Source: Gracilariopsis chorda (Eukaryota > Rhodophyta > Florideophyceae > Gracilariales > Gracilariaceae). Taken from it: DNA of 64,000 bases. Shown piece by piece: positions 33,559 through 45,341 of the stretch (positions within the stretch are counted from its first letter, which is position 1; each line of letters begins with the position of its first letter). The position numbers were made by a program, and so were the translations under genes. The stretch covers positions 186,001 to 250,000 of the forward strand of contig NBIV01000038.1 of the NCBI GenBank assembly GCA_003194525.1, written 5' to 3'. Under the pieces are notes generated by a model. The model searched no databases. It saw only the letters and a list, made by a program, of their open reading frames with translations, and was not told the DNA's origin.

Positions 33559-33571
33559 TGATCTCCCGACC
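33559..33571 (+). promoter_or_regulatory. Decayed primer binding site of element C
   Basis: TGATCTCCCGACC lies three bases after the LTR. It differs from the element B site at two positions. Confidence 0.5.
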
Positions 33572-34680
33572 TAGAATGCCTAGAATCTGTTTTGTGTTTG
33601 GTTCCCTCTTTCGGGGTTTTGTTTCTTTTGTTTGTTTTCTGAAAGTTCCATTGTTTCCCGTCCTAACAGATCACCCTCATGTCGAGGAACCCTCCTCGGT
33701 GGAGCCTGTGATTACTTTTAGCCACTCCCACAGTGGCGGAAATAATTCCCAAGCTCGGTTCGCTTCTCGGATCCGGACTCGGGCTAAATCGAGCCACGCT
33801 GGGGGTGCCTCGTCTAGGACTTCAACCCCATCCCGGGAATCCGAAAACTCTATGTCTATCCCTTTATAGAAGTCCGGCTCCGGCCGTGACCGCCGCCGCA
33901 CCTGAGCCCCGTCTGACGGGCAATAACACGCTCCAGGGGAGTTTCCTGGAATCTCAGGTTCACGCTTTGTAGACCGTCTACGACAACCATGTAGGAGAAT
34001 TACAAACCCTCCGTGAGGTGGTGATGGACACCCCTGCAAAGGTGGTCACAGAGGATCTCCGTATCTTACGGTCTGATTTCAACTCTATGCTAGAGTGTTT
34101 GGGGTAACCCGCCACCTTCATAGAAGGGGTTGACTCTTAATTCGATCGAGTTCGTGACCATCTGGAGACGTGAGCAGTTTATTCTCATGGATAAACCGTC
34201 TCCGAATGATCTGGCAACAGCTGCGTTACACCACAACCCGCATGTTGGAAGAGAGAAGCGCCGCTATATATAGCGGAAATCCAAACGATATCAATCCGAT
34301 TTAGATTCTACGACATCATTGGATCCATCTCGAACCGGGTGAGATGGTTCTAGTTCCTCGGACGCCGACTCTGAGAACGAGAAATGAGGCCATTCTTCCC
34401 ACTTAAAGCGATCATCATTTTCCACCCAAGGTGGGATTCGGACCCACAGAAAGGGGAGAGGATACCCTGGCCTCAGGGAAGTAAGACCGACAAACCCGTT
34501 GTATCGAAAATTAATGTCGTACCGGTACTACCGGCTCAAAGAATCCTCTTTAGGACGTAGACCTTGTGGCATGGGGAAGGTAAAAGAGTGTATAAGAGGT
34601 ATGCAACTCTCTTTGCGTAACCAGTATTTCCCTGAATAAGACCCATTTACGGTGCTAGACTGTCTGTCGCGAAATTGGTA

Positions 34681-34740
34681 GAATGTTCCAGCACTGCTGG
34701 AACACACGTTTAGAGTGCTCCAGCAGTGTCTGGAGCATTC
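34681..34740. repeat. Nested palindromes at the 5' end of the inserted solo LTR
   Basis: GTTCCAGCACTGCTGGAAC (34685-34703) is a perfect 9-1-9 palindrome. TGCTCCAG/CTGGAGCA (34716-34737) is a perfect 8-bp stem. The two halves also pair with each other (AGAATGTTCCAG against the complement of CTGGAGCATTCT). This gives a cruciform-capable block about 190 bp upstream of the TATA box. Confidence 0.7.
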
Positions 34741-34920
34741 TAAGCTTCACTGGCCTAGCATTACCACTGTATTTCGGTGATGCAGGCACCAGTTGCTAAA
34801 TTACAATTGGTTAGTGTGCAGCTCGAGGGCTTCTGGAAGCCAATGGAGTAACCTAGACGCACACATGAGTAAGTAGAAAGTAGTAATGCGTTTCTGTGTT
34901 GTTTTGCATGCTTTTGACTC

Positions 34921-34930
34921 TATAAAAGGG
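34921..34930 (+). promoter_or_regulatory. TATA box of the inserted solo LTR
   Basis: TATAAAAGGG lies 260 bp into the LTR. Downstream sequence rich in TCAACTATTACTATCAACC resembles the region after the TATA box at 47671. Confidence 0.55.
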
Positions 34931-36393
34931 CGAGTTGAGTCCCGGACTTGGGTCTGGACTCATCTCCAGAAGAAGCACATCTCAAGTCCTCACCCCCATA
35001 ACTGTCTCAACTATTACTATCAACCATCAACTCTCAACCGCACTTAGTGAGGCGCTTGCCGCTTTGTGCATACTTGGGGTGGGGCGTTACCGTCACTGAG
35101 ACCGGTTGAAGCGCCCTTGGTGTGGACGGGAGACGGGTAGTGTGTACCAAAGGCACTTCTGTCGTCTGTGAGCCCCCCCTCGGAGCTCTGCTCGGATAAA
35201 GGTGACGGTCGAGAGACCTGGTGGTGTCCGGACGGAGGTGCTTGACGGGAAGTCCGGAGGCGACGTGCCGTGCAACCTCTCCTGCAAAGGGCCAGATTGG
35301 GTATAGAGTGAAAGCATATCTCGCTGTTAGTAACTCTCCTTTGGAAGCCCTGTAAGGATTGTACGCACCTGCTTCTGGTTGGTGCAGAAGTGGGTAGGCT
35401 GCAGAAATCTCTTCACATCCTGAGTTTCTTACCGGAAGCCAGGAGTCTGACTCCTAGTGATCCTTGAAATAATTCTTAGGTTGTGCGCCGTTTCAAGAAG
35501 TTTCAAGAAGTTTGTATTTGGATTAAGCCTTGTGCTCTCCTTTTGTATTTGTAGTTATCGTTGCAGGTTGAGTCCTTTCGGTCCCTGATTTGGTTGTTCG
35601 TTTGATCTTTTGTTCGTGTCGTTTCATCTTTTTGGGGCTTCAAGCTACGAGGAATACATGTTTTAGGCTAATATGTCATTTATTTTGGCCCCATGCGTCA
35701 CTGTCTCGTGATGGCGCCCACATAGACTTTCTTCCCAGTTTTGTAGTGGAAGCCGAAATCCTCAGAATGAATGAGGGACAAGCCTATTTAGGATTACCGT
35801 ATTTCTTACGGGGAGTGCCAGAGGACCAGTACACCTCTGTCAGAAGATCATGTCGTGCCTCAGAGGGAGGAGTAATCTGCTGGCCAGAGGCTGTGCAAAA
35901 TTATTGCGCCCCTATGCCAACAATACTGCCATTCAGGGGGCAATCTTCGCTTTGCGAGATACTGGTCAGCGCTCAGGCGAGACGGAAAACGATTACTCGG
36001 CTCGCTTTAACAAGGCCTTCCACCGTTGTGGGAATTTATACCCCGCAGGGGAACGTTGTACCATATTAATCGATGGCCTTGACCCGGCATTCCGAAGTCT
36101 TGTCACTCGTTACCCGCGAGGACAAGCGGAGGGTAACCTACCTCGAGCTTGTTCAACACGCTCGAGCGGAAGGGGAAGCACTTCGTGCAAGAACTCCGAA
36201 TCCTCGGTCTAGGCCCGCCAGGGCGTTGGTGCTGGAGAGTGACTCGTCGTCGCCCTCTATTTTAGCGGATAGAACACCCCAACAGGGATACGACACCGTG
36301 CATCTAGCACAAGCAGATGGTGTGTCTATACCAACCACTTACTTACCGTCAACGACGTAGGACACGTCTTAAACGGGGCAAGACAGTCCCTTA

Positions 36394-38012
36394 TTGTACC
36401 TGGGGAACAAACGCGTTCAGCCACCACGAGTCCCGTTTATGAACGGCCAATCCCGTTACCAACGGCGTGGATGGAACGACACCTGCCCTGCGGTACGCTT
36501 CTCTGATGGTCGGGAAATCAACCGGCACTTCACCGAGTTGGCTCTGATTTGCCACCTTTGCTACATGATAGTCCTCGGCCATGTGCAGGAGTCACACCGC
36601 GACAAACCCCGTGCAATGCTACGGAAATTTACCACGATGTAGGATGGCTCACTCGCTAAGATTATGCTACGGAACACCAGATAGATCTGTTACCGGGTGC
36701 ACGTCCAATGGCACAACCCCCTTACAGAGCACCACCGAAAGCTTGGGAAGAGTAGCAATCCCAAGTGGACCGAATGCTCCACGCAGGTTTCATAGAGGCC
36801 ACTCAATCAACATGGGCATCCCCAGTTGTACTAGCTTTAAAGGCCGGCGGAACCTGGAAGTTCTGTGTTGACTATCGCCGGCTCAATGCCGTGATCGTTA
36901 GGGACACATATCCCATCCATCGTACGGACGAGTGCATTGACTGCGTTGGAGAAACTAAAGTGTTCAAGGCTTTGGATGCAAATTGGAGTTCTTTGCAGGT
37001 CCATGTTAGGCGGGAGGATCGCAATAACACCGCGTTCATCTGCCACGCAGGATCGTAGCGCTTCACAGAGATGCCGTTTGGGTTGAATAAAGCTCATGCT
37101 ACCTTTCGGCGTGCAATAGATATTCTATTGAACCGCTTCAAGTGACGGAGCTGCCTGGTCTATCTGGATGATATTATCATCTTCTCCAATAATTTGGTCG
37201 ACCCTCTCACCCATTTCAGGGACGTTATGACCGTGCTTCGCGATGTAGTAACTACCCTCAAGTTGAGGAAGTGCGAGTTGTTTACCAATACAGTCAAGTA
37301 TCTAGGACATATCATCCGTCCAGGACGGCAATAATCGAGAAGGCTCTAGTCAAATCACTCTTTGAGGCCAAGTAAACCCGCACTCAAACGTAGCTCTGCT
37401 TCTTCTTAGGGCTGGTGAACGTCTACCGACGGTTTATCCCGAGGTTTTGGGATATCGCGGCACCTTGAACGCGTTGTTACGCAAAGGAAATCCTCCACAA
37501 TTGGGGCCACTCACACTCGAGCAATCGGAACCGTTTACATCTTTAAAGGAGGCTGTCAAGTCAGCACCTATCTTATCTTTACCCAAACTGGGACTCCTGT
37601 ACTCCGTAGACACACGCTCGAGCTACAACCAAGTTGGTTGTGCTCTTTTCCAAACCACCCCAGATGGGTACCAAAGGCCAGTTGTTTATTGGTCACGCTC
37701 GCTCAATGTCCACGAGCGGAATTACTCTGTGTCGGAGAAATAGTGTCTCGCCGTCGTGTGGGCGCTTTGCACCCTACGCCCCTATCTTATGGGAGTTCAG
37801 TTTACCGTATACACGGATCAATCCTCGTTGAGGTGGTTAATGAACATATCCAATCCCTCGGGCCGCCTTATGCGCTGGAGACTCCGCCTTGCGGAATGTG
37901 ACTTCCACGTCATATATAAAAGGGTGCGCTCAACACCCAGGCCCACGCTTTTTCGCGTTTACCCACAAATGGGGAAGCACTCCCAACGGAGGATGACGAC
38001 ATTTCATGCTTC
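36394..38012 (+). pseudogene. Reverse transcriptase and RNase H of element C
   Basis: Broken frames give WASPVVLALKAGGTWKFCVDY, the YLDDIIIFS box (about 37,160), KYLGHIIRPG, LNALLRKGNPP, VDTRSSY, HERNYSVSEK and VYTDQSSLRWL. At the 5' side a deletion joins the half zinc knuckle CHLCY to sequence just before RT. There are at least six stops or shifts. Confidence 0.85.
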
Positions 38013-39099
38013 ATGGTTGAAGAACCGGATGACCCAGAGTGGAAGTTCGAGGAATGGCCAGAAGACTGGAATGAAAATGCTGACTTTGACAACCTACTCG
38101 CATACCGCGAGACCTCTGAGAACCCCGTACCGGGACTTTTTGTACCAGTTTCACCGGAGGAACTGATCCGAGAACAATTCGGTGACCCCTTCTGTATGAC
38201 AATTCGTGCCCTTTTAAAAGGTGATGAAGACCTCCCTTTCGAGGTGAACGATAACAGCTGCCTCGTTCACCTGGTCGAAGCTCGCCCACATATCTTGGTA
38301 CCTCATTCCCTGCAGTCACGGGTGTTACATATCTCGAAATATGCGAAGCTCAGTGGCCACATAGGTGGGAGAAAGCTCTACCGCACCCTGAAAAGGGCTT
38401 TGTACTGGCCGCCATGGCGTTTGATTGCTACGCAACTGTGCGGTTTTGTACCGAATGCTCGAAGAACTGGGTGAAGCTCCACAGGAACGCGAAGAAAATG
38501 AAGCTATTCCCTGCTAGGGCGCCACTGGAGATTATCGCTGTCGGTATTCTCGGACCTCTTCTCACTACAAATACAGGCAAAGTATCTTACTTGTGATCGC
38601 CGATCACTTTTTGAAGCTTCTTCGGACTGTCGCTCTTCGGAGTATAACCACTTTAGCGGGGGCCCAGTTTCTGGCAACGCACTGGATGTTTGTCTACGGT
38701 CCTCCTGTGGAAGTACTATCCGACAACGGACGGAAGTTCGCTTCCACGTTCTTCCACGATGTTTGTCGCATCCTGGACGTGAAGAAATTGTTCACGACTA
38801 CCTACCATCCCCAATGTAATGGGCAAGTCGAACGTTTCACCCGGACTTTTGTTGGCCTCTCTCCTTTCCTACGATGCTCATCACCCCAAGACTTGGGCTT
38901 GTATACAGATTCTTTAACATTTGCATACAATACGCAAGTTCACCTGACTACCAGAGTATCGCCGTTCGAATTGGTTTTATGTCGTTCAGCCCCACCTGTG
39001 GCTTTAGAATCTTTAGCCAACTTGGACAATTTTCCATCTTTGGGTCGCTATCGCCTTGAATGGAAGCAACGGCTTACTAAACTGTTCCCTGCAACGTGA
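38013..39099 (+). pseudogene. Integrase of element C
   Basis: The frames 38013-38474, 38414-38596 and 38593-39099 cover the domain. The first catalytic Asp of element B (AIDILGP) reads AVGILGP here, so it has been lost. The second (LSDNGRKF) and the Glu (NGQVERF) remain. Confidence 0.85.
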
Positions 39100-40419
39100 A
39101 AGTCTACTGAACGCGTAGAAGCTGCTTACAAGCAGGATATCGACGCTCACCTACGAGATAGTGCCCAATACGGGCTAATATCTACGTCTTTATACGGAAA
39201 GAATATTATAAACCGGAACAAGAGAAGCGTCACGAGCTTTCGCGTGTGGCGGATAGACCATTTAAAGTGGTTTCCGTTAACTCTGACACTGTCGTAGTGG
39301 AAATGAGCAATGTACAAGAGCAGATTCCCGCAATGGTGACGTACCTGCCCTTCTACCTTCGTCTGAGGTCGTCCTGGAAACAGAGAAACCCGTGTCTACA
39401 GACTCAGTAACACCGGAAACCCCTGAACGAAATAGAAGAACTACTCTACTACACCCTACTTGGTGCCTCTCAGAGTTACTGACTTTGTCGGAATACCCGG
39501 CTCCGGCAGATCGTTCAGGTCCAAATGGACCTTTCTTTACTTTTAACAATACCACGCCTTCGGCGCGCATTTACACCAGGGTGTAGTTGCAGAACCGTCG
39601 TTGACGGAATTTCCCACCAAAACGGATTGCTCAGCACCATCTATACTGCTGGTAGCGGGCAATGCATGTGTTGGAAAACCAGCAACTCTGGATAGTGAAA
39701 AGACCCTCTTGAGCGAGGAAAGCACCAATGCACCTTTTTGAACTCAAGTCTCTGGCTGTACAGCCCCTGACTCACGAACTGTTCATAACAGGAATGTTGC
39801 ACGAACTTCGGAGATCGAAGTGCTGAAGTCTCCTTGTAATCGCAGTAATGTACCGAGCGTCTCGGAAAAATTTGGCGTCGTTGCCAGGGTTCAACTGGTC
39901 GTCCTGGATGATGCATCTCGTGATGAATACATGACACCTCAATTAAGGCAAAGTCTCCGGACAGGGTGCCCATGGCAGCACCTGTACATGCCCCATCAGG
40001 GAGTTTAAGGCGACACACTGGAGCACCGGAAGTAACCGCCAGATACCAGGTGCCATCAAAAAAGTGACCGGCGGAGCCAGGCAGTGTAAAGCTCATGCCA
40101 AGGGAGGCAAAACACAAGGAGGTAGCTCAGAACCACAGTCGTGGGAGTAACGTGAATGCACGGAGATTGAGTGCCCCGCACCAGTCACCGTGCCACGCGG
40201 AAAGCCCACAAGGGAATGACCTCCGAACTTCCCCCAGAGACCCAAAATGCCGAACAGCTCGCGGTTTGACAGTAATAACGTCAAAATAGGACGAAGGACC
40301 CCTGAAAACTAGCGGTACGACATAATGACCGCGGGACGCGGCAACCATTCGACGAAGACACCCTCTTTGGGGATATTATTCTGCAGTCTGCGCCGACCCG
40401 TCCGAGCGAAGCCAGCACG
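39100..40419 (+). pseudogene. Integrase tail and linker of element C
   Basis: A degraded counterpart of the element B integrase C-terminus (EYYKPEQEKR-like and FKVVSVNSDTVVVEM-like pieces in shifted frames around 39,170-39,300), followed by a Pro/Arg/Gln-rich linker with stops. No other gene is recognised. Confidence 0.6.
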
Positions 40420-40722
40420 TTGCATCCGGACGCACCCCTAAAGGAAAATATCCCGTGCCACAATCAACCCCTGCCAAGCAAGGTCACCATAACACGGCAA
40501 GGCCGGCAAGTATGCAAACAAAGGTTTTTGATTGAAAAAATCGTTGGGCATACCTGGAATCAGGAAGATATCCTAAGATACGGGGTCCGTTGGTACGGAT
40601 ATGACCCAAGCTGGGACACTATGGAACCCATCGAACACCTCCCCGGGTCGAAGGATTTCCAATATCACCGCAGCATGGGTACCGCAAATCCAGCTACGTT
40701 ATGCAACCTCCAAGGGAGATAA
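40420..40722 (+). pseudogene. Chromodomain of element C (domain intact)
   Basis: The frame holds RQVCKQRFLIEKIVGHTWN, ILRYGVRWYGYDPSWDTMEP and IEHLPG, an unbroken chromodomain that keeps the Trp lost in element B. The stop is at 40720-40722. Confidence 0.82.
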
Positions 40723-40925
40723 ACACGGTGCGAAACCAGGGAAAGTAGGAAAGAGGAGAACAACCCCCTTTTTGTATGGACTTCTTCAAGGACGGGAATT
40801 AAGTAGAAAATGGCTTTCTAAACAGGAAAGTTTACTCACGAGCCTCGCGCTCCTGTGTGATGCTAAACTACATTAATGTCTAAGCCAGTGAAAGAGACCA
40901 GGATACTGGATTAGAGGTTTGACCC

Positions 40926-42729
40926 CTACCCATTGCTCGGGACGTGAACACCCACAAGGCAGTAAGCCAATGCATCCGCCATCGCGGTGGTGACACCCGA
41001 AACCTCGGCAGCGCTTAAACCCGCTCCGCGGAGGAAGCGGGCAATGACATCGCTTTCATTGACTGTACCCCCGCTGGTGAGTGAAGGCCCGCCACTCGCC
41101 GTCGGAGGACTGGGAAGCGGAGGCTCCAGTGATTTGTCTACGACCATGTCCGCAACATCCAGCTCCATGATCCCCAGCTCTCTGGGTTCGTTATCGACCT
41201 TCGGGTCATCCCCACTATACGCGCGGTAGTAATTGTCGTAGTCGACGTAACCAATCGGGTGGTCGTCCGAAACGTGCCGCGATGCGTCGCAGAGTTCCCT
41301 CGCCTTCTCGGAGGAAATCCATTGGAACTCCAAGGCATCGAAGTAGATGAAATCCCCCCACGAGGGCGGTGTTTCTACCAAGACCCGGACCACCAGTACC
41401 GCCACCACTGCCATCAAGCCAACTGCCTTGTTCCAGCGGGACCACGCTCCAGTCAATACTTTCGATGAAACCAAGTAATTGGAGTAATTGTTCATTATTG
41501 GCAATAACCCCAAAGGGGACAATGAGGTCTAGGTTGTGAATAGCGGCCCGCACAGGTTGGATGAACCACAGTCGATACTGGTCATAAACCTCAGCGAGGA
41601 TATACGCCGGAGTGCGAGCAGCCCACTCGGTTGCGATTACCGACCAAAGCCACGACCGGGGATCCTGAATCAAAAAGGAACCGAGGTACGTGCGTGCTGG
41701 CGGGAGTTCAACGTAGCAACCCCGGCAGGCCTCAAGGAACCTCCACCACTCGGGGAGTGCGACATACCGACCGTGTCGGTTAGGCGGAGCAATCCGCTCA
41801 ATCTCCACGTCTTGATACGGGACAAAGTACCCGAATCGGGATTGCCAGCGCCATTCATAACAGATGAAGTTTTGTAGGAAGTTGGACCGGGACCGTCGGG
41901 AAAGGTACCGGAATTCAGCCCGGAGTATCGGTCGTTCCCAACACAGAACTTCTTGCCACGCAGCGGGAAAGTTCCTCCACGCGAGGGTTTCGAGGCTGGC
42001 CAGGCGTTCGCAGTAACCGATTTCACCGTGCGTGCGGAATAGGCTAACTTCGAAGCCAAAGCCAGTAGGCCCCGGGAATTCGAAAGGCGCACGGCTCTGC
42101 CGTTGATATGCGATCTGCACCAGCGGCGCATGAGCCGCAGGCGCGGATTCTCCCGGGTTACTTCAGATATAGTGCACCGGGATGGCGATTCGATGCCGCC
42201 AGTCCCACGAAGAGGTGACGGGGTTTGGTAGATCCCCGGGCAAAGTACCGGAACTATCCGCGTAGGCCGTAACGAAATCCTCGTTGAGGGCAGCGATGGG
42301 ATGGAACCACGGCGCAAGCTGGAGCCGAGAGGCGTGACTCCGACTCATCGGATCTAACCCTACAAGAGCGTTATAAGAAGGCCAAGTCGCCGCTGGGATC
42401 AGTCCGGAAGGAGCCACCGCTGGTGGAAGTTGGAACCCATGCTGTGACGCTGCACCAATTTTGGCCGGCTGTGCTGGAGTTCGCCTCCCTTGTGGCAAGG
42501 GTACCGACCGGAAACCGGTTGTGAAGTTTCCGACTGGAGTCGTTCTCGGAGGCTGGTTGTTGTTGTTTTTCATATTCCCCTTTGAAAAGGCGTGATCTGA
42601 CTGAGTTGAGCAGGAAGAGAAGGAGCGTGCACTTCTGGAAGGCTGGTTCGCTGCTTTTGCAGTAGGTTGTTTCTCTGAGGCAGAGGCTTGACCCGGTGAC
42701 CTGGAGAGGTTTGGACTTTTATCACCCAT
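40926..42729 (-). pseudogene. Antisense accessory ORF of element C, about 600 codons
   Basis: On the strand opposite to pol, it opens at ATG 42729 (MGDKSP), 57 bp inside the 3' LTR, and runs to the TAG at 40926, with one TGA (42163-42165) and one frame change near 41,360. The N-terminal 120 residues are Ser/Gln/Pro/Asn-rich. Then come the conserved blocks SYNALVGLDPM and LAPWFHP. The middle (41,215-42,120) is rich in Trp, Tyr and Arg and looks globular (NFICYEWRWQSRFGYF, YVALPEWWRFLEACRG). The C-terminus is acidic, ending near TAMADALAY. No domain is recognised and there is no signal peptide. Element B has the same two ends. Confidence 0.65.
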
Positions 42730-42769
42730 TTTCCGCTGGGATTCGCCCGCGTTCTCGGTTGCTTTCCCG

Positions 42770-42785
42770 ACTAAGGAGGGGGATA
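42770..42785 (+). promoter_or_regulatory. Polypurine tract of element C
   Basis: AAGGAGGGGGATA lies directly before the 3' LTR, matching the tract of element B. Confidence 0.65.
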
Positions 42786-43581
42786 TGAAGTGGAATGCCC
42801 TCAGAGAAGGATTCTTTGTACTTGGTTGATTTCCCAAATGTTTCGGTAATGTAGTCATTGCATGAAATAAGACCACTAATAGTGGGTTTGACACGTGGGA
42901 AATGGAAGAGTCAATTGGCGGTTGGCCACAGTAGTGGGCATGAACCACCAAAGTGGAGTAATTTAGTTAGTTCTATTTATTATTTTACACCCATTTCTGG
43001 GATGGTTAGTACTTAGTGCGCCGGCGGATTGCCGTCGCACCAGTAAACCTTCCCCAACAAGGGACCACAACCTGGGGAATTGGCTCTAGACCTCACCGCC
43101 TTCGCGTGTTCTCTACTCCTCTTTGGAGGGAAGCACCGTCGCATACGGGAAGTCTAACCCCCTTGCCTATCTAAAGGACCCGAGTATTCAGATTTTAATT
43201 CCAGCTTTCTTGGTGTTCGCTTTGTACAAAGATTATTTACCGGAATTGCCGTTAGTCCTCCTCACGAAACTCGTGACTCAGCTCTCCCTTTCTTTTTCCA
43301 TTTACAGGGTAGCTTTCCCGCTTCCCACGCCTCCTGTTCCCACGTGTCACTAACGTGGAAATCTCACCTCTCTAGAGAACGATCATCCCAACACACCGCT
43401 CATGCGGATATCTGATTCTTGTCTCATGCTCCCTGCACAAGTCGCAACGGGTTGTCTCGACCTTACAGCCCGACATATTTCTGCCAATCTTGGGAGGGCT
43501 GTACTCAACTGGGCTCACCTCTAACGAGGAAAAATCCCGACTATCTTTCGGTTCTGTCTGGTTTCTGGGCATTGAACTACA
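42786..43581 (+). repeat. 3' LTR of element C (796 bp)
   Basis: It runs from TGAAGTGGAATG to TTGAACTACA and pairs with 32760-33555. The stem-loop is kept with one mismatch (GTGCGCCGGC/GCCGTCGCAC, about 43,016-43,041). Confidence 0.9.
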
Positions 43582-44221
43582 TAGTACTTAAAGAGGGACG
43601 GCTTTGCCGTTTCACCCTGAAGTAAAGAGAAGCTGTGACTTGGCTCTGAGTTTATCCCGTGCGCAAAGTGACTAACACCTGCTGGGAATTCATCACGTTT
43701 CGGCTGGGTATACTCCCCCGCCAAGTATCATCAAGGACCGCTGATCTGTCTTACTCCGTGGGTTCGCCAATTGTTCACTCATTTTTACCGTTTTGGTTAC
43801 TTTCTAATCTGGGAACAGATAGCCGTTCGACTCAGTATTGAGTTTTGCCATGTAGGCTGAACAAGAAACACCCCGCGCCACCGGGTCTCCTTCGGCTTTC
43901 GGAACAAACCACAGGGTTGTATTTTCTCTTTTGGTTTCTCTCCTTTTTCCCATTTCCCTTTCAGAATTCCCCGTGGACCCGACCATCGCTAAGGCGGACC
44001 TGTGCACTAATTTGACCAGCTGGTTAACCGATACTCGGTATCACTTCCATCGGTATAGCCCGACACCACCTCTGTTCTACATCTGAACACTGTGTGGTAC
44101 GGAATGCCCTGTCGCTGCGCCTGCCTCATAAGAGACAAAGGCTGCGAACACCTTGGGAGGCTTTAAAGCCTAGAGATATTGCTTCACATGAACCAAACCT
44201 GTCGCCAATCAACATGCAGAG
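43582..44221 (+). other. Unassigned sequence after element C
   Basis: No recognised gene. TGTGGTACGGAATGCCCTG near 44,092 resembles an LTR start of the B/C family but soon diverges. Confidence 0.35.
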
Positions 44222-44935
44222 CTAATGTGTCGCTTCGCTGATTTTCTTGACGCAAATAATGGACATGGAATCCTGGCCGACTGTATCAAGGAAATGATTC
44301 AAGCACCAGATCGAGATACTCCTGGAGCCGACGAAATGCCCACGTGACTAGTCGTTTCTATTGATGACTTGCGAGCTTTTGACCATGAGAGTACTGGCCA
44401 GCTTCGAGGTAGGCCTGCTGAACTGCTCCCAGTTTTTGGACGAGCAATGCAAGCTTTAACTACTGGTATTCGTTAGGAGCGTATGCCAAACAAACGTAAG
44501 TCGGTAGAGTATGGTGAAGAGTATTTTGGTTCACGAAGAGTTTCTCCAAGATGTCTCTAGGCCAACCATGTTGATAGCGTTGTTAATATGTGAGGAATTG
44601 TTACAAGTGCCTCCGTTGCACGTCCCAGCCTGATACTCTCCATAAAACTACCGCCGAGTACCTTCGTAAGATACCTGTTGACGATTTTTCTAGGCAGATA
44701 GTTCAGAAATTGTTGGTACAAGGACTGAGAATTACCATTTGCAATGGCCTGAGAAGATCCTTCCCGCCCAGCTACTGAGAAGCATTGAAGCTCTTCATGC
44801 AGAAGACTTGTGTTTATTATGCATGCCTGGCGATCGAGTGAGCATTTATAGCATATTCCGCGCTGTAGGTGGTGTATTCATTCATTCATTCACCAAAGAA
44901 TTCCAGTTCTTGAATGACAAAACCCACACTTCCTA
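44222..44935 (+). pseudogene. MCM3-like replication helicase fragment, decayed
   Basis: One frame with stops reads RFADFLDANNGHG, VVSIDDLRAFD, AELLPVFGRAM, YFGSRRVSPRCL and GIVTSASVARPSL. Another (from 44739) gives LRSIEALHAED, PGDRVSIYSIFRAVGG. This order matches the N-terminal half of MCM3, a subunit of the MCM2-7 helicase that unwinds DNA at replication forks. No ATPase part is present, and five or more stops occur. It is the only host-derived pseudogene I can name here. Whether it was reverse transcribed cannot be seen, because both ends are cut. Confidence 0.7.
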
Positions 44936-45341
44936 ATCATCACTAAGGCCAGTTTATTTGCGTCACTGAGCTCACATATTGAACACTGTTCACAGACCCA
45001 AATGTAATTGTAACATCAACCAAGAAAGCAAGGTTGTTGGCGCTTTACGAAATAGAGGGTGTGACCGTTCCCAACACCACCCAGTGCTCTACAGGAGCAG
45101 AGTTACCAAGATCACATTAATATAGTAATATTATACCTATTTATAAACGTACAAGATACATAAACATACAACAAAAGCAAAGAGAACTGTTAGATTGTGT
45201 TTTGCGGAGTATCATGATGATCAATATGGCCAGCATGCTCTTCAAGAAAGTTTCGAAATCGTTGCTACTTTCTGTGCAGAAGCATTCTCGCCATATCTTT
45301 GACTTGTTTACCATTTCCTTCCCTTGCTCTTCTGGATGTAT
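44936..45341 (+). other. No gene seen
   Basis: AT-rich sequence without recognisable coding content. Confidence 0.35.

Larger units (their letters stand above)
34661..35722 (+). mobile_element. Solo LTR (1,062 bp) of another family, inserted in element C gag
   Basis: An exact 5-bp duplication TAGAC flanks it (34656-34660 and 35723-35727), and the termini are TGTCTGTC and GCCCACA (TG...CA). Removing it rejoins the Gag frame (TVLD|CLSR against DFLPSF). It has no coding capacity that I recognise. It carries nested palindromes at its 5' end and a TATA box, so it looks like the full LTR left by LTR-LTR recombination; a gene-less short element is the alternative. Confidence 0.85.
33679..36360 (+). 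pseudogene. Gag of element C, degraded and split
   Basis: The start MSRNP at 33679 matches element B. Successive frames contain AKVVTEDLRILRSDF, MLECLG then ATFIEGV, a capsid start up to TVLDCL at 34,660, and after the inserted LTR DFLPSFVVEAEILRMNEGQA, ENDYSARFNKAF and DGLDPAFRSLV. There are several stops and frameshifts. It was the capsid precursor of this copy. Confidence 0.8.
32760..43581 (+). mobile_element. Element C: old Ty3/gypsy retrotransposon related to B
   Basis: Two 796-bp LTRs (32760-33555, 42786-43581) enclose gag, RT, RNase H, integrase, chromodomain and, on the opposite strand, a long ORF. The order and protein blocks match element B, but decay is much heavier (many stops and frameshifts). 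A 1,062-bp solo LTR of another family splits gag. The flanks show no matching 5-bp duplication (TATTA left, TAGTA right), so one side may have been rearranged. Confidence 0.93.
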
